DNA from: Chitinophagaceae bacterium
GTDB taxonomy: Bacteria > Bacteroidota > Bacteroidia > Chitinophagales > Chitinophagaceae
Length of the DNA: 64,000 nt
Assembly (NCBI GenBank): GCA_014879565.1
Contig: JACSRW010000028.1
Span: 62,001 to 126,000, forward strand
Direction of reading: 5' to 3'
Shown: piece after piece, positions 1 through 8,572 of the stretch
Layout: the number at the start of each line of letters is the position of its first letter
Position numbering within the stretch: the stretch's first letter is position 1
Program-made: the position numbers and the translations under genes
Notes under the pieces: generated by a model
Database searches by the model: none
What the model saw: the letters and a program-made list of their open reading frames with translations, nothing else
What the model was told of the DNA's origin: nothing

Positions 1-1
1 C

Positions 2-862
2 GGCTGCAGCAGCCGCTTCCCGTATTATATGAACACCTATGGTATGCACTCAATCCACGGCAGGGCTACGGCTATTGCATCGGGTCTTAAAGCCTCCCGC
101 CCTGAACTGAGTGTTTGGGTCGTTACGGGTGATGGGGACTGTCTGAGTATCGGGGGTAACCATACCATTCACCTGCTGCGCCGGAATTTTGACATCAATG
201 TACTGATGTTCAACAACCAGATATATGGGCTGACCAAGGGGCAGTATTCCCCGACATCAGAACAGAATAAAGTCACCAAGTCATCCCCGATGGGCAGTGT
301 GGACCACCCCTTCAATCCTGCGGCCCTGGCCCTGGGGGCTGATGGCAGTTTTGTGGCCCGTACCATGGACCGTGATCCGAAACATATGCAAGCCGTGCTG
401 CTGCGTGCCCATGCGCACCGCGGAACTTCTTTTGTGGAGATCTACCAGAACTGTAACATTTTTAATGACGGTGCATTTGAAGTGTTCACCGAAAAAGCCA
501 GCAAGGCTGAAGAGACCTTGTTCCTGGAGCAGGGTAAACCCCTTGTTTTTGGCGCCAATGCCGATAAGGGGATTAAACTCGACGGGTTCAGACCGGTGGC
601 GGTTAACCTGAATGAAGGACACAGTAAAGATGATCTCTGGGTGCACGATGAAGCAGATATTTACAAGGCGCAGATCCTGACCCGCATCTTTGACAATCCC
701 GCTGCGGAAGGACACCTGCCCCGTCCCTTTGGTGTCTTTTATGAATCCAAACGCCCCTGTTATGAAGACGTGATGGCGGCCCAGATCGAGGAGGCCAAAT
801 CCCGCAAACCGGCAGATCTGGATAAACTGCTGCGCGGGCATGAAGTGTGGAAGATTAGTTGA
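2..862 (+). CDS. korB: 2-oxoacid:ferredoxin oxidoreductase subunit beta (5' partial)
   Basis: ThDP-binding beta subunit of a 2-oxoacid (probably 2-oxoglutarate) ferredoxin oxidoreductase, which converts 2-oxoacid plus CoA to acyl-CoA and CO2 with reduction of ferredoxin. The frame is open to the window edge and begins [11 protein letters not shown], a conserved internal stretch of KorB, so roughly the first 60 residues lie outside the window. The motif [12 protein letters not shown] binds the Mg-ThDP diphosphate. The C-terminal 100 residues match the longer Bacteroidota-type beta subunit. The alpha subunit is expected just upstream. The stop is followed by a short-word repeat tract and a strong hairpin terminator. 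Confidence 0.93.
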   Translation, partial: GCSSRFPYYMNTYGMHSIHGRATAIASGLKASRPELSVWVVTGDGDCLSIGGNHTIHLLRRNFDINVLMFNNQIYGLTKGQYSPTSEQNKVTKSSPMGSVDHPFNPAALALGADGSFVARTMDRDPKHMQAVLLRAHAHRGTSFVEIYQNCNIFNDGAFEVFTEKASKAEETLFLEQGKPLVFGANADKGIKLDGFRPVAVNLNEGHSKDDLWVHDEADIYKAQILTRIFDNPAAEGHLPRPFGVFYESKRPCYEDVMAAQIEEAKSRKPADLDKLLRGHEVWKIS

Positions 863-893
863 GGGGTGAGTGGTGAGTAGTGATTGGGGGAAC
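863..893. repeat. low-complexity gtgag/tagtg tract after korB
   Basis: The first 30 bases after the korB stop are built from the words gtgag and tagtg, like several other intergenic tracts in this window. No coding potential is seen. Confidence 0.5.
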
Positions 894-910
894 AACAATA
901 AATGAATAAC

Positions 911-945
911 AAAATGGGTTGTGCGGGTGTACAGCCCATTTTTTA
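911..945 (+). terminator. rho-independent terminator of korB
   Basis: A 12-bp stem (911-922 with 931-942, one G-U pair) with an 8-base loop runs into a T tract. It lies between korB and the next gene, so it most likely ends the kor transcript. Confidence 0.8.
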
Positions 946-972
946 TACATAAAGCAGAAAAAAAATAATCGG

Positions 973-1581
973 ATGTTATTACGTGTCCATCCCAAAGACC
1001 CGCAGCCTCGCCTGATCAAACAGGTGGTGGAAAGCCTGGAAAGGGGAGGGATCATTATATACCCTACAGATACCGTATATGGTCTTGGCTGCGATATCAT
1101 GCAGCAGAAAGCCATTGAACGGATCTGTAAGATCAAACAGGTGGATCCAAAGAAAGTACAGCTGTCTTTTGTCTGCAGCGACCTGTCGCACCTCAGTACA
1201 TTTGCCAAACCCATACCCAACCCGGTATTCCGGCTGCTCCGGGAATACCTGCCCGGTCCTTATACTTTTATTCTCCCGGCCAGTAAACTGGTGCCCAAAA
1301 TTCTGCAGAGTAAAAAAGACACCATCGGCCTGCGTATCCCGGATAATACCATTGCCCAGGCTATCATAAAAGAACTGGGTCGTCCCGTGCTCAGCGCTTC
1401 TTTACCCGGAGAAATGGTGGAAGACTATACGGATCCCGAAGTGATGCATCATAATTTTCCGCATGAAGTGGAGTATATTGTTGATGGCGGCATCGGGGGG
1501 ATGATTCCTTCCACGATTATTGACTGTACCGGGGATGAGCCGGTACTGGTGCGCCAGGGACTGGGTGAATGGAGAGAATAA
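973..1581 (+). CDS. L-threonylcarbamoyladenylate synthase family protein (YrdC/Sua5, YciO type)
   Basis: A 202-residue single-domain YrdC-fold protein. This fold makes threonylcarbamoyl-AMP from Thr, bicarbonate and ATP for the t6A modification of ANN-decoding tRNAs. The N-terminus (HPKDPQPRLIKQ) and the YPTDTVYGLGCD motif match the YciO branch more closely than TsaC, whose activity is better established, so the exact role is uncertain. There is no C-terminal Sua5 domain. The start at 973 is chosen over an upstream in-frame codon because homologues begin just before the HPxxPQ motif. The upstream residues would be encoded inside the korB terminator region. Confidence 0.88.
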   Translation: MLLRVHPKDPQPRLIKQVVESLERGGIIIYPTDTVYGLGCDIMQQKAIERICKIKQVDPKKVQLSFVCSDLSHLSTFAKPIPNPVFRLLREYLPGPYTFILPASKLVPKILQSKKDTIGLRIPDNTIAQAIIKELGRPVLSASLPGEMVEDYTDPEVMHHNFPHEVEYIVDGGIGGMIPSTIIDCTGDEPVLVRQGLGEWRE

Positions 1582-1597
1582 GAAACTGGCCGAAACA

Positions 1598-2194
1598 TCA
1601 GAACAATTCCTGCTGTGCCGGAATCAGGTTGAAGCTCTTCCTGTGGTAAACACATAATCCATATTGCTCAATGGCTTTACGGTGCGCGGCCGTGCCATAA
1701 CCTTTGTTGCTGTTCCAGCCATATTGGGGAAATTCAGCGTGCAGTCTCGCCATATGTTCATCCCGGTGGGTTTTGGCCAGGATGCTGGCCGCTGCAATAG
1801 ACGCGAAACGTCCGTCGCCTTTTACAAAACACTGGTGCGGGATTTTTTTATACGGATAAAACCGGTTTCCGTCAATCAGCAGATACTGTGGCTTTTTTTT
1901 AAGCAGTGCGATGGCCAGGTGCATCGCTTTTATGGAAGCTTTCAGAATATTGATCTCATCAATTTCTTTTTCACTCACCGAGGCTACCGCCCAGGCAAGG
2001 GCTTCCTGTTCAATGACCGGCCGGAGCCGTTCGCGGTTTTTTTCAGAAACCTGTTTGGAATCGTTCAGCAAGGGATGATAAAAATCAGCCGGTAAAATCA
2101 CGGCCGCTGCAAATACAGGCCCCGCATAACAACCCCTGCCGGCTTCATCGCAGCCGGCTTCCTGTTGGTTGTCTTTATAGCAGGAGAGTAACAT
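1598..2194 (-). CDS. rnhB: ribonuclease HII
   Basis: Endonuclease that cleaves the RNA strand of RNA-DNA hybrids and starts removal of single ribonucleotides from DNA. The length of 198 residues is normal for the family. The first catalytic motif is GCDEAGRG near residue 14, with the Asp and Glu metal ligands. The motif IDGNRF and the late [12 protein letters not shown] stretch supply the other acidic residues. The gene is convergent with the YrdC-fold gene, with only 16 bases between the stops. Confidence 0.96.
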   Translation of the reverse strand: MLLSCYKDNQQEAGCDEAGRGCYAGPVFAAAVILPADFYHPLLNDSKQVSEKNRERLRPVIEQEALAWAVASVSEKEIDEINILKASIKAMHLAIALLKKKPQYLLIDGNRFYPYKKIPHQCFVKGDGRFASIAAASILAKTHRDEHMARLHAEFPQYGWNSNKGYGTAAHRKAIEQYGLCVYHRKSFNLIPAQQELF

Positions 2195-2216
2195 GTGTGC
2201 AATTTATTGATTTAGG

Positions 2217-2315
2217 CAGAGAGTTAACGTGTTGACTGGTTGACAGGTTAACAAGGGTCAACTGTAGGAAGCTCCAGTCAACCTTTCAACTTATCAACCC
2301 GTCAACTTTCTCTAA
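2217..2315. repeat. TTGAC-word inverted repeat between rnhB and ctaA
   Basis: The segment repeats gttgac and gttaac words and then their complements. One perfect 9-bp arm pair is 2231-2239 with 2274-2282. The transcript could fold into a long imperfect hairpin. No ORF is seen. Confidence 0.6.
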
Positions 2316-2325
2316 GGCAACTTGT

Positions 2326-2334
2326 TAACTTTGC
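2326..2334 (+). promoter_or_regulatory. -7 element TAACTTTGC immediately before ctaA
   Basis: An exact match to the Bacteroidota -7 consensus TAnnTTTGC, only four bases before the ctaA ATG. The -33 region is weak. Transcription would start at or very near the start codon, giving a leaderless or nearly leaderless message. Confidence 0.6.
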
Positions 2335-2337
2335 AGC

Positions 2338-3405
2338 ATGAAAACCGACTTCAACACCCCCTCTTCCCGCCCCGTGGCCATCTGGCTGCTGGTGGGGGTG
2401 GGTATGATCATCATCCAGGTATTACTGGGGGGTATTACCCGGCTGACCGGTTCGGGTTTGTCTATCACCGAATGGAATGTTGTGACCGGCACCCTGCCTC
2501 CGCTGAATGAAACACAATGGATGACTGAATTCGACAAGTACAAACAAACGCCGCAGTACGAATTGCTCAATTCTGGCTTCAGCCTCCGCGATTTTAAATT
2601 CATCTTTTTTTGGGAATGGTTCCACCGGCTCTGGGCCCGGCTGATCGGTATTGTTTTTGCCGTACCCTTTATCATTTTCCTGGTGCAAAAAAGGTTTAAA
2701 CCGGCAATGGTAAAACCTATGGTGATTCTTTTTTTACTGGGAGCGCTACAGGGTGCTATTGGCTGGATCATGGTGGCCAGTGGGCTTACCGGTGACGCGA
2801 TCTATGTAAAACCCACCCGGCTGGCCCTGCATTTTGTTTTTGCCCTGGGGCTGCTGGCCTATACATACTGGTTTGCGCTGGAGCTGCTCCTTCCCCGGGA
2901 AAAAATACTGATCAACCGGCGCATTGCCGTACAAACGCGCTGGATTATCGGCCTTCTTGTTTTGCAGCTCGTTTACGGAGCGTTTATGGCCGGTCATAAA
3001 GCGGCAACAGCTGCCCCGACCTGGCCCGATATCAACGGATACCTCTTTCCTCCGCAACTGATGGCAGGCGGCGAAGGATGGCTTGACCTGGTGGATAACC
3101 GTATAACGATACATTTTATTCACCGCGGACTGGCCTACCTGCTGCTGGCGCTTATCATCCGGCAGACGGTATACTTATTCCGCCAGAAAGGCCCCGCTAT
3201 TTTTACCCGCACCCGCTGGTGGCCTCTTATGCTGGTCAGTGTACAGGTACTGCTGGGCATATTAACCGTTCTGACCAGTACCGGCATTGTCGCGAATCAG
3301 TGGGGCCGTTTTGAATGGATGGCCCAGTTGCACCAGCTGGTGGCCATGTTCCTCCTGCTCTCCCTGGTATGGATACTTTACCTGGTCCGGAAAAAACCGG
3401 TTTAG
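2338..3405 (+). CDS. ctaA: heme A synthase (COX15/CtaA family)
   Basis: Inner-membrane monooxygenase that oxidises the C8 methyl of heme O to formyl, giving heme A for aa3-type cytochrome oxidase. The 355 residues form about eight helices. The conserved GGITRLTGSGLSITEW signature follows the first helix. Heme-ligand histidines appear in EWFHRLWARLIG, LALHFVF, FIHRGLAYLL and QLHQLVAMF, in the two-fold arrangement of the family. No ctaB or oxidase genes are next to it. The ORF has an upstream in-frame codon at 2322, but the promoter element overlaps it, which favours the ATG at 2338. Confidence 0.95.
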   Translation: MKTDFNTPSSRPVAIWLLVGVGMIIIQVLLGGITRLTGSGLSITEWNVVTGTLPPLNETQWMTEFDKYKQTPQYELLNSGFSLRDFKFIFFWEWFHRLWARLIGIVFAVPFIIFLVQKRFKPAMVKPMVILFLLGALQGAIGWIMVASGLTGDAIYVKPTRLALHFVFALGLLAYTYWFALELLLPREKILINRRIAVQTRWIIGLLVLQLVYGAFMAGHKAATAAPTWPDINGYLFPPQLMAGGEGWLDLVDNRITIHFIHRGLAYLLLALIIRQTVYLFRQKGPAIFTRTRWWPLMLVSVQVLLGILTVLTSTGIVANQWGRFEWMAQLHQLVAMFLLLSLVWILYLVRKKPV

Positions 3406-3477
3406 GGATTCCTTAACCTGCTTATTTGAAAAGGCAGCAGGGAATTGCTATTTTTAACGGGATCAATAAACCTTTTC

Positions 3478-5733
3478 ATGAAAGCCTGGTTCCGGGGATT
3501 CTGGTATTCCTTTCCGATACAACTGCTGTTCCTGCATTTCAGGAAATACCAGGTACTCCTGCTGTTCTGGTTTATCCTCTTCAGTACCGTGAATGGCAGT
3601 TTTATGAAAACTTTCGGGGCCGATTCCCTTTATCTCGCGCCGGAATACCTGGGAAATGTCAATTCGGTCAGTTATGCGGTGGTGGGTGGCGCTATCGGTA
3701 TGTTTATCATGAGCTGGAATATCACCAGTTTTATCCTCTTCAGCCGTCATTTTCGTTTCCTGGCTGCCGCCACCAACCCCTTTCTCAAGTTTTGTATCAA
3801 TAATGCGGTCATACCACTGGCCTTTCTGGTATTTTATGTGATTAAAGCCTGGCATTTTCTGGAAGTAAAAGAACTCTTTCCGGTTACGGAAATTCTTTTT
3901 TTTGTCGGGGGCTTTACCGGGGGGCTGGTGGTGATTCTCGCGGCTTCTCTCATTTATTTTTTCCGGGCCGATAAAACCATCCTGCAACGGATGATGCCGG
4001 TGATCGCCGAGCCGAAAAATTTTATTGTGCATTTTGGTCAGGTAAAAGAAGTGTTTCACGACAAACCCCTGATCCGTGTCCGCTCCTATCTTGAAACGCC
4101 CTTCCGGCTGAGGCCGGCAAGGGATGTGTCGCATTATACGGAAGAGTATGTGGAATCTATTTTCCGGGGGCATCATATCGCGGCCATTTTATCTGTATTT
4201 GCCGCCTTCCTGTTCCTGATCCTTATTGGTTTTTTCCTGGATCATGCCTTTTTTCAGTTACCTGCCGCCGGTAGTATCACCATCTTCTTCTCCATCCTGA
4301 TCGGGGTATCCGGGGCGGTTACTTATTTTCTGCAGACCTGGAGCATCCCTTATCTTATCGGGCTGGCATTATTGCTGAATGTGCTGTATAAGCTGGACTG
4401 GATTGATCCGAGGAATAAAGCATACGGACTGGATTACTGGAATAAAAATGAACGTCCCGCCTATACCCGCGAAAACCTGTCAGCCCTGGCTTCAGGGGAG
4501 AATGTAGCCGCTGACAAAGCACAGATGATCCGGATCCTGGAAGCATGGAAAAAAAGGCAGGGAGAGGAAAAGCCGCTGCTCGTTTTGCTGAATACAAGCG
4601 GGGGCGGACACCGCAGCGCCACCTTCACCATGGGGGTACTGCAACGGCTTGACAGTATCACCGGGGGTACCATCCTGCGAAAGACCTTTCTGATCAATGG
4701 CGCATCCGGTGGAATGATCGGGGCCGCTTATTTCAGGGAATTGTACCTGCGTAAACTGAAGGGAGAGAAAATCCGCCTGCAGGACAGAAAATATATACAT
4801 GATATCAACGGTGACCTGCTTAATCCCCTCTTTACTTCTTTTTTTGCCCGGGATCTGATTGCTCCGGCACAGAAATTTTCTGTTGGTCCTTATGATTATG
4901 TAAAAGACAGAGGTTATTCGTTTGAAGAAAAACTGAATGACAATACCAGAGGCTTTCTTAACAAACAGCTGAAGGATTATGTGGAACCGGAGCAAAAGGC
5001 GGAGATACCGCTGATGTTTTTCAACTCGGTCATTACCCGCGACAGCCGCAAACTGATCATATCCACAAGGCCTGTACGGTTTATGATGCGGGGGCTGGCA
5101 GATACCAGTAAAGTACCGGTTCCTGATCCCGATGCGGTGGATTTTGTTTCTTTCTTTCATAAACAGGACCCGTATAATATCCGGATGCTGACGGCGCTCC
5201 GGATGAATGCCACTTTCCCGGTGGTATTGCCCAATGTCTGGCTGCCTTCCGATCCGGTTATTGATGTGATGGATGCAGGACTGCGGGATAATTTCGGACA
5301 GGAAACCACCCTTCGTTTCCTCGCGGCATTTGATGACTGGATAAAGGAAAACACAGGGGGTGTGCTGCTCCTGCAGATACGCGACCGGCAGGCCGGGGGC
5401 TGGGAAATGCCCTATCTCTCGGATGATATCACCGATCACGCCACCAAACCTTTTTTGCTTTTACAGCACAACTGGTTTAAGATGATGGAATATTTCCAGA
5501 ATGATATGCTGGATTATTACACAAGTGAGTCCGGCGTGCCTGTTTATAAGGTTGCATTCCAGTATGCATCCCGCAATATGGAAAGTAAAGCCGCCCTGAA
5601 TTTTCATCTCACCCGCCGGGAGGAAAGGGATATTCTTCAGTCCATTGATATGGAGGCCAACCGCCAGGCTTTTGGAAAAATGCTGCAACTGCTCAATAAC
5701 CCGCCTCCGGTGTTGGCAGCGAATAACCCATAA
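3478..5733 (+). CDS. patatin-like phospholipase with N-terminal membrane domain
   Basis: A 751-residue protein in two parts. The first 340 or so residues contain about seven hydrophobic helices with no recognised family. From about residue 370 there is a patatin domain: an oxyanion-hole glycine cluster (GGGHRSA), the nucleophile elbow GASGG (Ser about 410) and a late DAG (Asp about 599) as the catalytic Asp. Patatins are Ser-Asp acyl hydrolases acting on membrane lipids. The lid and substrate are unknown. An upstream in-frame non-ATG start at 3445 would add 11 residues. The gene is convergent with the next one, with a 5-base gap. Confidence 0.8.
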   Translation: MKAWFRGFWYSFPIQLLFLHFRKYQVLLLFWFILFSTVNGSFMKTFGADSLYLAPEYLGNVNSVSYAVVGGAIGMFIMSWNITSFILFSRHFRFLAAATNPFLKFCINNAVIPLAFLVFYVIKAWHFLEVKELFPVTEILFFVGGFTGGLVVILAASLIYFFRADKTILQRMMPVIAEPKNFIVHFGQVKEVFHDKPLIRVRSYLETPFRLRPARDVSHYTEEYVESIFRGHHIAAILSVFAAFLFLILIGFFLDHAFFQLPAAGSITIFFSILIGVSGAVTYFLQTWSIPYLIGLALLLNVLYKLDWIDPRNKAYGLDYWNKNERPAYTRENLSALASGENVAADKAQMIRILEAWKKRQGEEKPLLVLLNTSGGGHRSATFTMGVLQRLDSITGGTILRKTFLINGASGGMIGAAYFRELYLRKLKGEKIRLQDRKYIHDINGDLLNPLFTSFFARDLIAPAQKFSVGPYDYVKDRGYSFEEKLNDNTRGFLNKQLKDYVEPEQKAEIPLMFFNSVITRDSRKLIISTRPVRFMMRGLADTSKVPVPDPDAVDFVSFFHKQDPYNIRMLTALRMNATFPVVLPNVWLPSDPVIDVMDAGLRDNFGQETTLRFLAAFDDWIKENTGGVLLLQIRDRQAGGWEMPYLSDDITDHATKPFLLLQHNWFKMMEYFQNDMLDYYTSESGVPVYKVAFQYASRNMESKAALNFHLTRREERDILQSIDMEANRQAFGKMLQLLNNPPPVLAANNP

Positions 5734-5738
5734 CGGGC

Positions 5739-6638
5739 CTATTTTTTCGGGTGCAGTAAATGGAAGGAATTCTTCAGCACCCGGATATCAAAAACTTCAG
5801 CCGTATCCGCCGGATCACCGTCTATATGCAGCGGGGCCAGTTCTTTGTTGCTGATCTGTATCCGGTCAGTCCGGAAATAAATCACCGGTTGCCGGAGGGA
5901 AGACGCTGTTTTTTTTATTTTACCGGCCAGGATTTGTCTGACCAGATTGAAGAGGAGCAGAGGTTTGGCTGTTTTTTTGGCAATGACGATATCCAGCAAT
6001 CCGTCTGATAAAGAGGCTTCCGGGGCAATGGTGAAATGATTGCCGAACTGGTTACTGTTCGCTATACTGATAAAAAAAGCATCGGTCGAAAAACGAAGCC
6101 CGTTTGCTTCAATTTCAAAAGAGTAGGTACTGGCCTGAAAAAAATTCCGGCTTACAAGGGCCGCATAGGTTTTCAACCCCCTGGTTTTTTGGGCAGCAAA
6201 TTCATGGGCCACTTTGGCATCAAAGCCAATACCGGAGAGCATACAGGCAAATCGTCCGTTTACTGTAAAACCATCAATCAGCACCGGTATTCCGTTAAAA
6301 ATTACTTCAAGCGCTTTCCCGGGATCTTTTGAAATACCGGCCGTATAGGCAAGTCCGTTACCCGAACCGCAGGGAATGATGCCGAAATGTAAACCGGTAT
6401 GCATGAGGCTGCCCGCCACCTGGCTGATCGTTCCGTCTCCTCCGGCCACCACCACATCCGTTATCCCGTCTTTTTCAATTTCCGGCAGAAGAAAGGAATA
6501 ATCGCCGCTGGCAACTGAGTGAATAATCCGGAAGGGGATACCCGCCGCCGTTGTTTTAGAGGCGATAAATTGTTCCAGGTCTTTTTTTGCCCGGGTACCC
6601 GCGATCGGGTTTACGATATACAGGAGGTAACGGCCCAT
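5739..6638 (-). CDS. diacylglycerol kinase family lipid kinase (YegS/BmrU/DgkB type)
   Basis: A 299-residue soluble lipid kinase that transfers the ATP gamma-phosphate to a diacylglycerol-like or sphingoid lipid. Family motifs are the N-terminal VNPIAGTRAKK, the nucleotide-binding VVAGGDGTISQV near residue 65, and PCGSGNGLA, which replaces the usual PxGTxND loop. The C-terminal beta-sandwich with HIDGDP is also conserved. The patatin gene lies opposite; both concern phospholipid turnover, but shared function is only inferred. Confidence 0.9.
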   Translation of the reverse strand: MGRYLLYIVNPIAGTRAKKDLEQFIASKTTAAGIPFRIIHSVASGDYSFLLPEIEKDGITDVVVAGGDGTISQVAGSLMHTGLHFGIIPCGSGNGLAYTAGISKDPGKALEVIFNGIPVLIDGFTVNGRFACMLSGIGFDAKVAHEFAAQKTRGLKTYAALVSRNFFQASTYSFEIEANGLRFSTDAFFISIANSNQFGNHFTIAPEASLSDGLLDIVIAKKTAKPLLLFNLVRQILAGKIKKTASSLRQPVIYFRTDRIQISNKELAPLHIDGDPADTAEVFDIRVLKNSFHLLHPKK

Positions 6639-6675
6639 CCGGACAAATGTACTTAAGAGAGGGGAATGGATTTTT

Positions 6676-7098
6676 TTAATTCAGTTCCAGGGTAAACAGG
6701 TGTACAGGCCGTACCCTTACCAGGGCTGCCTTTTCCGGGTCTCTGGGGATTTCGGTGAAGTAGAACAGCACTTTTTTTCTTCCTTCAAAAAGTTTTTTCA
6801 GCTCGCCAGTAGTGACAGAGAAGGAACTGCCTATATTCTCCCAGCCTTTAATACCGGATCGGTTCTGGTCATCGGCCATCAGGTGACGGTAAACGGTTCC
6901 GTCATCGGTGGAAAAGCGGATAGTCAGATCCCCCTTTTTTGCAAGACCTGCTTTGCTGATCCTGATAAGGTTACCGGCCGGGTCTTCCTCCACATTTTTA
7001 AGACAGGTTTTACCCCGGAAGCAAACGGTCCATTGCTGCTGCGCGGAGAGCAGCCCGGTACTGAATACCAGGGCAAGGAGGAAGAGGATTTTTTTCAT
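6676..7098 (-). CDS. secreted protein of unknown function, 140 aa
   Basis: The first 19 residues are a Sec signal peptide with cleavage expected after LLSA (next residues QQQ). The mature part of about 120 residues has two cysteines close together and several beta-type stretches. No known domain was recognised. It lies 37 bases upstream of the lipid kinase start, on the opposite side of the fabH-like gene, with no operon evidence. Probably periplasmic. Confidence 0.7.
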   Translation of the reverse strand: MKKILFLLALVFSTGLLSAQQQWTVCFRGKTCLKNVEEDPAGNLIRISKAGLAKKGDLTIRFSTDDGTVYRHLMADDQNRSGIKGWENIGSSFSVTTGELKKLFEGRKKVLFYFTEIPRDPEKAALVRVRPVHLFTLELN

Positions 7099-7146
7099 AA
7101 TGGTTATATAAGTGTATGATGCCGGAAACCCGACGCGGGTTGCAAA

Positions 7147-8196
7147 TTACCAGCGCAGCAGGGCACTGGCCCAGGTAAAACCGCTGCCGAATGCAGCGAG
7201 ACAGACCAGGTCACCCTCTTTTACTTTCCCCTTTTCCCAGGCTTCGCAGAGGGCGATGGGCACAGAGGCGGCAGTGGTATTGCCGTAATACATGATGTTG
7301 TTATAAATCTGGTCGTCGCGTAATCCCATTTTCTTCTGTACAAACTGACTGATCCGCAGGTTAGCCTGGTGCGGGATGAGCAGGTTGATATCGGCGGTGG
7401 TCAGCTTATTCGCTTCCAGGGCTTCCCGGATTACAGCAGGAAATTTTTCAACGGCCACTTTAAAAACGGCCGGGCCGTCCATATTCGGGAAAATCTGACC
7501 ATCATCAATCATGGCGTGGCTGAAAAACATCTGTCCGATTTCTGCTTCATCAAAATTGGCATATCGCTGGTCCGTCCAGTGGTTGGCATGGGTGCCGGGA
7601 TTGTACATAGCCAGTATTTCCGCGCTGGCGCCATCACTGTGCAGGTGAGTGGAGAGAATGCCCTGGTTTTCTTTCTCAGTGGGCTGAAGGACCACCGCAC
7701 CGGCGCCGTCTCCGAAAATCACGGACACATTCCGACCCCGGGTGCTGAAATCGAGACCGAAGGAATGTTTTTCCGCCCCTACTACCAGGATATTTTTGTA
7801 CATGCCTGTTTTGATAAACTGGTCGGCCACGCTGATGGCATAGACAAACCCGCTGCACTGGTTGCGGATATCCAGCGCGCCGATTTCGCGCATCTGCATG
7901 GCCCGTTGCAGCAGTACACCACAGCCGGGGAAGTAATAGTCGGGACTCAGGGTGGCGAAAATGATAAAGTCCACTTCCTGCGGGGTGATACCGGCCCTTT
8001 CAATGGCAACCTTTGCTGCTTCCACCCCCATGGTGGTGGTGGTTTCATCGGTCCGGTGGGCATAGCGCCTTTCCTGAATACCGGTTCGTTCCTGGATCCA
8101 TTCATCACTGGTCTCCATATATCTGAGCAGGTCGTTATTGGTCACCACATTGGCGGGTACATACATGCCGATACCGGCAATTTTGGAGCGGAGCAT
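7147..8196 (-). CDS. fabH: 3-oxoacyl-ACP synthase III family protein (FabH-like)
   Basis: Ketosynthase that condenses an acyl-CoA starter with malonyl-ACP. The 349 residues carry the full catalytic triad: Cys114 (NQCSGF), His276 (LLIPHQAN) and Asn306 (YYGNTTAAS). The N-terminus (IAGIGMYVPANVVTN) is intact. It stands alone rather than beside plsX/rpmF, and the QCSG active site and central loop of about 20 extra residues suggest a FabH paralogue or a relative such as OleA-like or PqsD-like enzymes. It is therefore less certain to be the housekeeping initiator. Confidence 0.85.
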   Translation of the reverse strand: MLRSKIAGIGMYVPANVVTNNDLLRYMETSDEWIQERTGIQERRYAHRTDETTTTMGVEAAKVAIERAGITPQEVDFIIFATLSPDYYFPGCGVLLQRAMQMREIGALDIRNQCSGFVYAISVADQFIKTGMYKNILVVGAEKHSFGLDFSTRGRNVSVIFGDGAGAVVLQPTEKENQGILSTHLHSDGASAEILAMYNPGTHANHWTDQRYANFDEAEIGQMFFSHAMIDDGQIFPNMDGPAVFKVAVEKFPAVIREALEANKLTTADINLLIPHQANLRISQFVQKKMGLRDDQIYNNIMYYGNTTAASVPIALCEAWEKGKVKEGDLVCLAAFGSGFTWASALLRW

Positions 8197-8263
8197 AGCA
8201 AGCTTTTACGGGGAAAGATAGGAAATGTGGAGCAATTGAAACAGTTGCGTTTGAAATGGTTGT

Positions 8264-8294
8264 AAAAAAAGAGAACCGCCGTTTCCGGCGGTTC
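8264..8294 (-). terminator. terminator of the 49-aa small gene
   Basis: A perfect 8-bp inverted repeat (8273-8280 with 8287-8294) and 6-base loop are followed, on the minus strand, by a run of seven T. It sits just after the small minus-strand ORF. Confidence 0.85.
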
Positions 8295-8316
8295 TGATTC
8301 GGTGAGGGCGGAGAGA

Positions 8317-8466
8317 TTAACGTCCTTTTTTCAGGGACATAATCTTCTTTTCAATTTTACGCACTTTCATGGATTTGGAGATTCTGCCCAGCCAGCCTTT
8401 TACCGGCTCTTTCCGGATATGCTCAATTCTCATCTCCAGTTCCTTAATGTGATGTTCTCTGTTCAT
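8317..8466 (-). CDS. small basic protein, 49 aa, unknown function
   Basis: The ATG at 8466 opens a 49-codon frame ending TAA at 8317. The product starts MNREHHIKELEMRIEHIRKE and ends KKIMSLKKGR. It is strongly basic and predicted helical, with no signal peptide or membrane segment. A clean terminator 23 bases downstream and the lack of any competing gene support real expression. The composition suggests a nucleic-acid or ribosome-associated peptide, but the family was not recognised. Confidence 0.65.
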   Translation of the reverse strand: MNREHHIKELEMRIEHIRKEPVKGWLGRISKSMKVRKIEKKIMSLKKGR

Positions 8467-8572
8467 GATGCTTTTTTTGGTTCTTATATTGACGGATTAT
8501 TACAAAAATCAAAAATAAGTTTTTTAACGCCTTTCTCCGGCCGTTACGGAAACTTCGAAGTCAATGCCTGGT

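Noticed and set aside
4492-5439. 315-codon frame opposite the patatin gene
   Set aside because: Antisense shadow without recognisable domain; the plus strand carries complete catalytic motifs.
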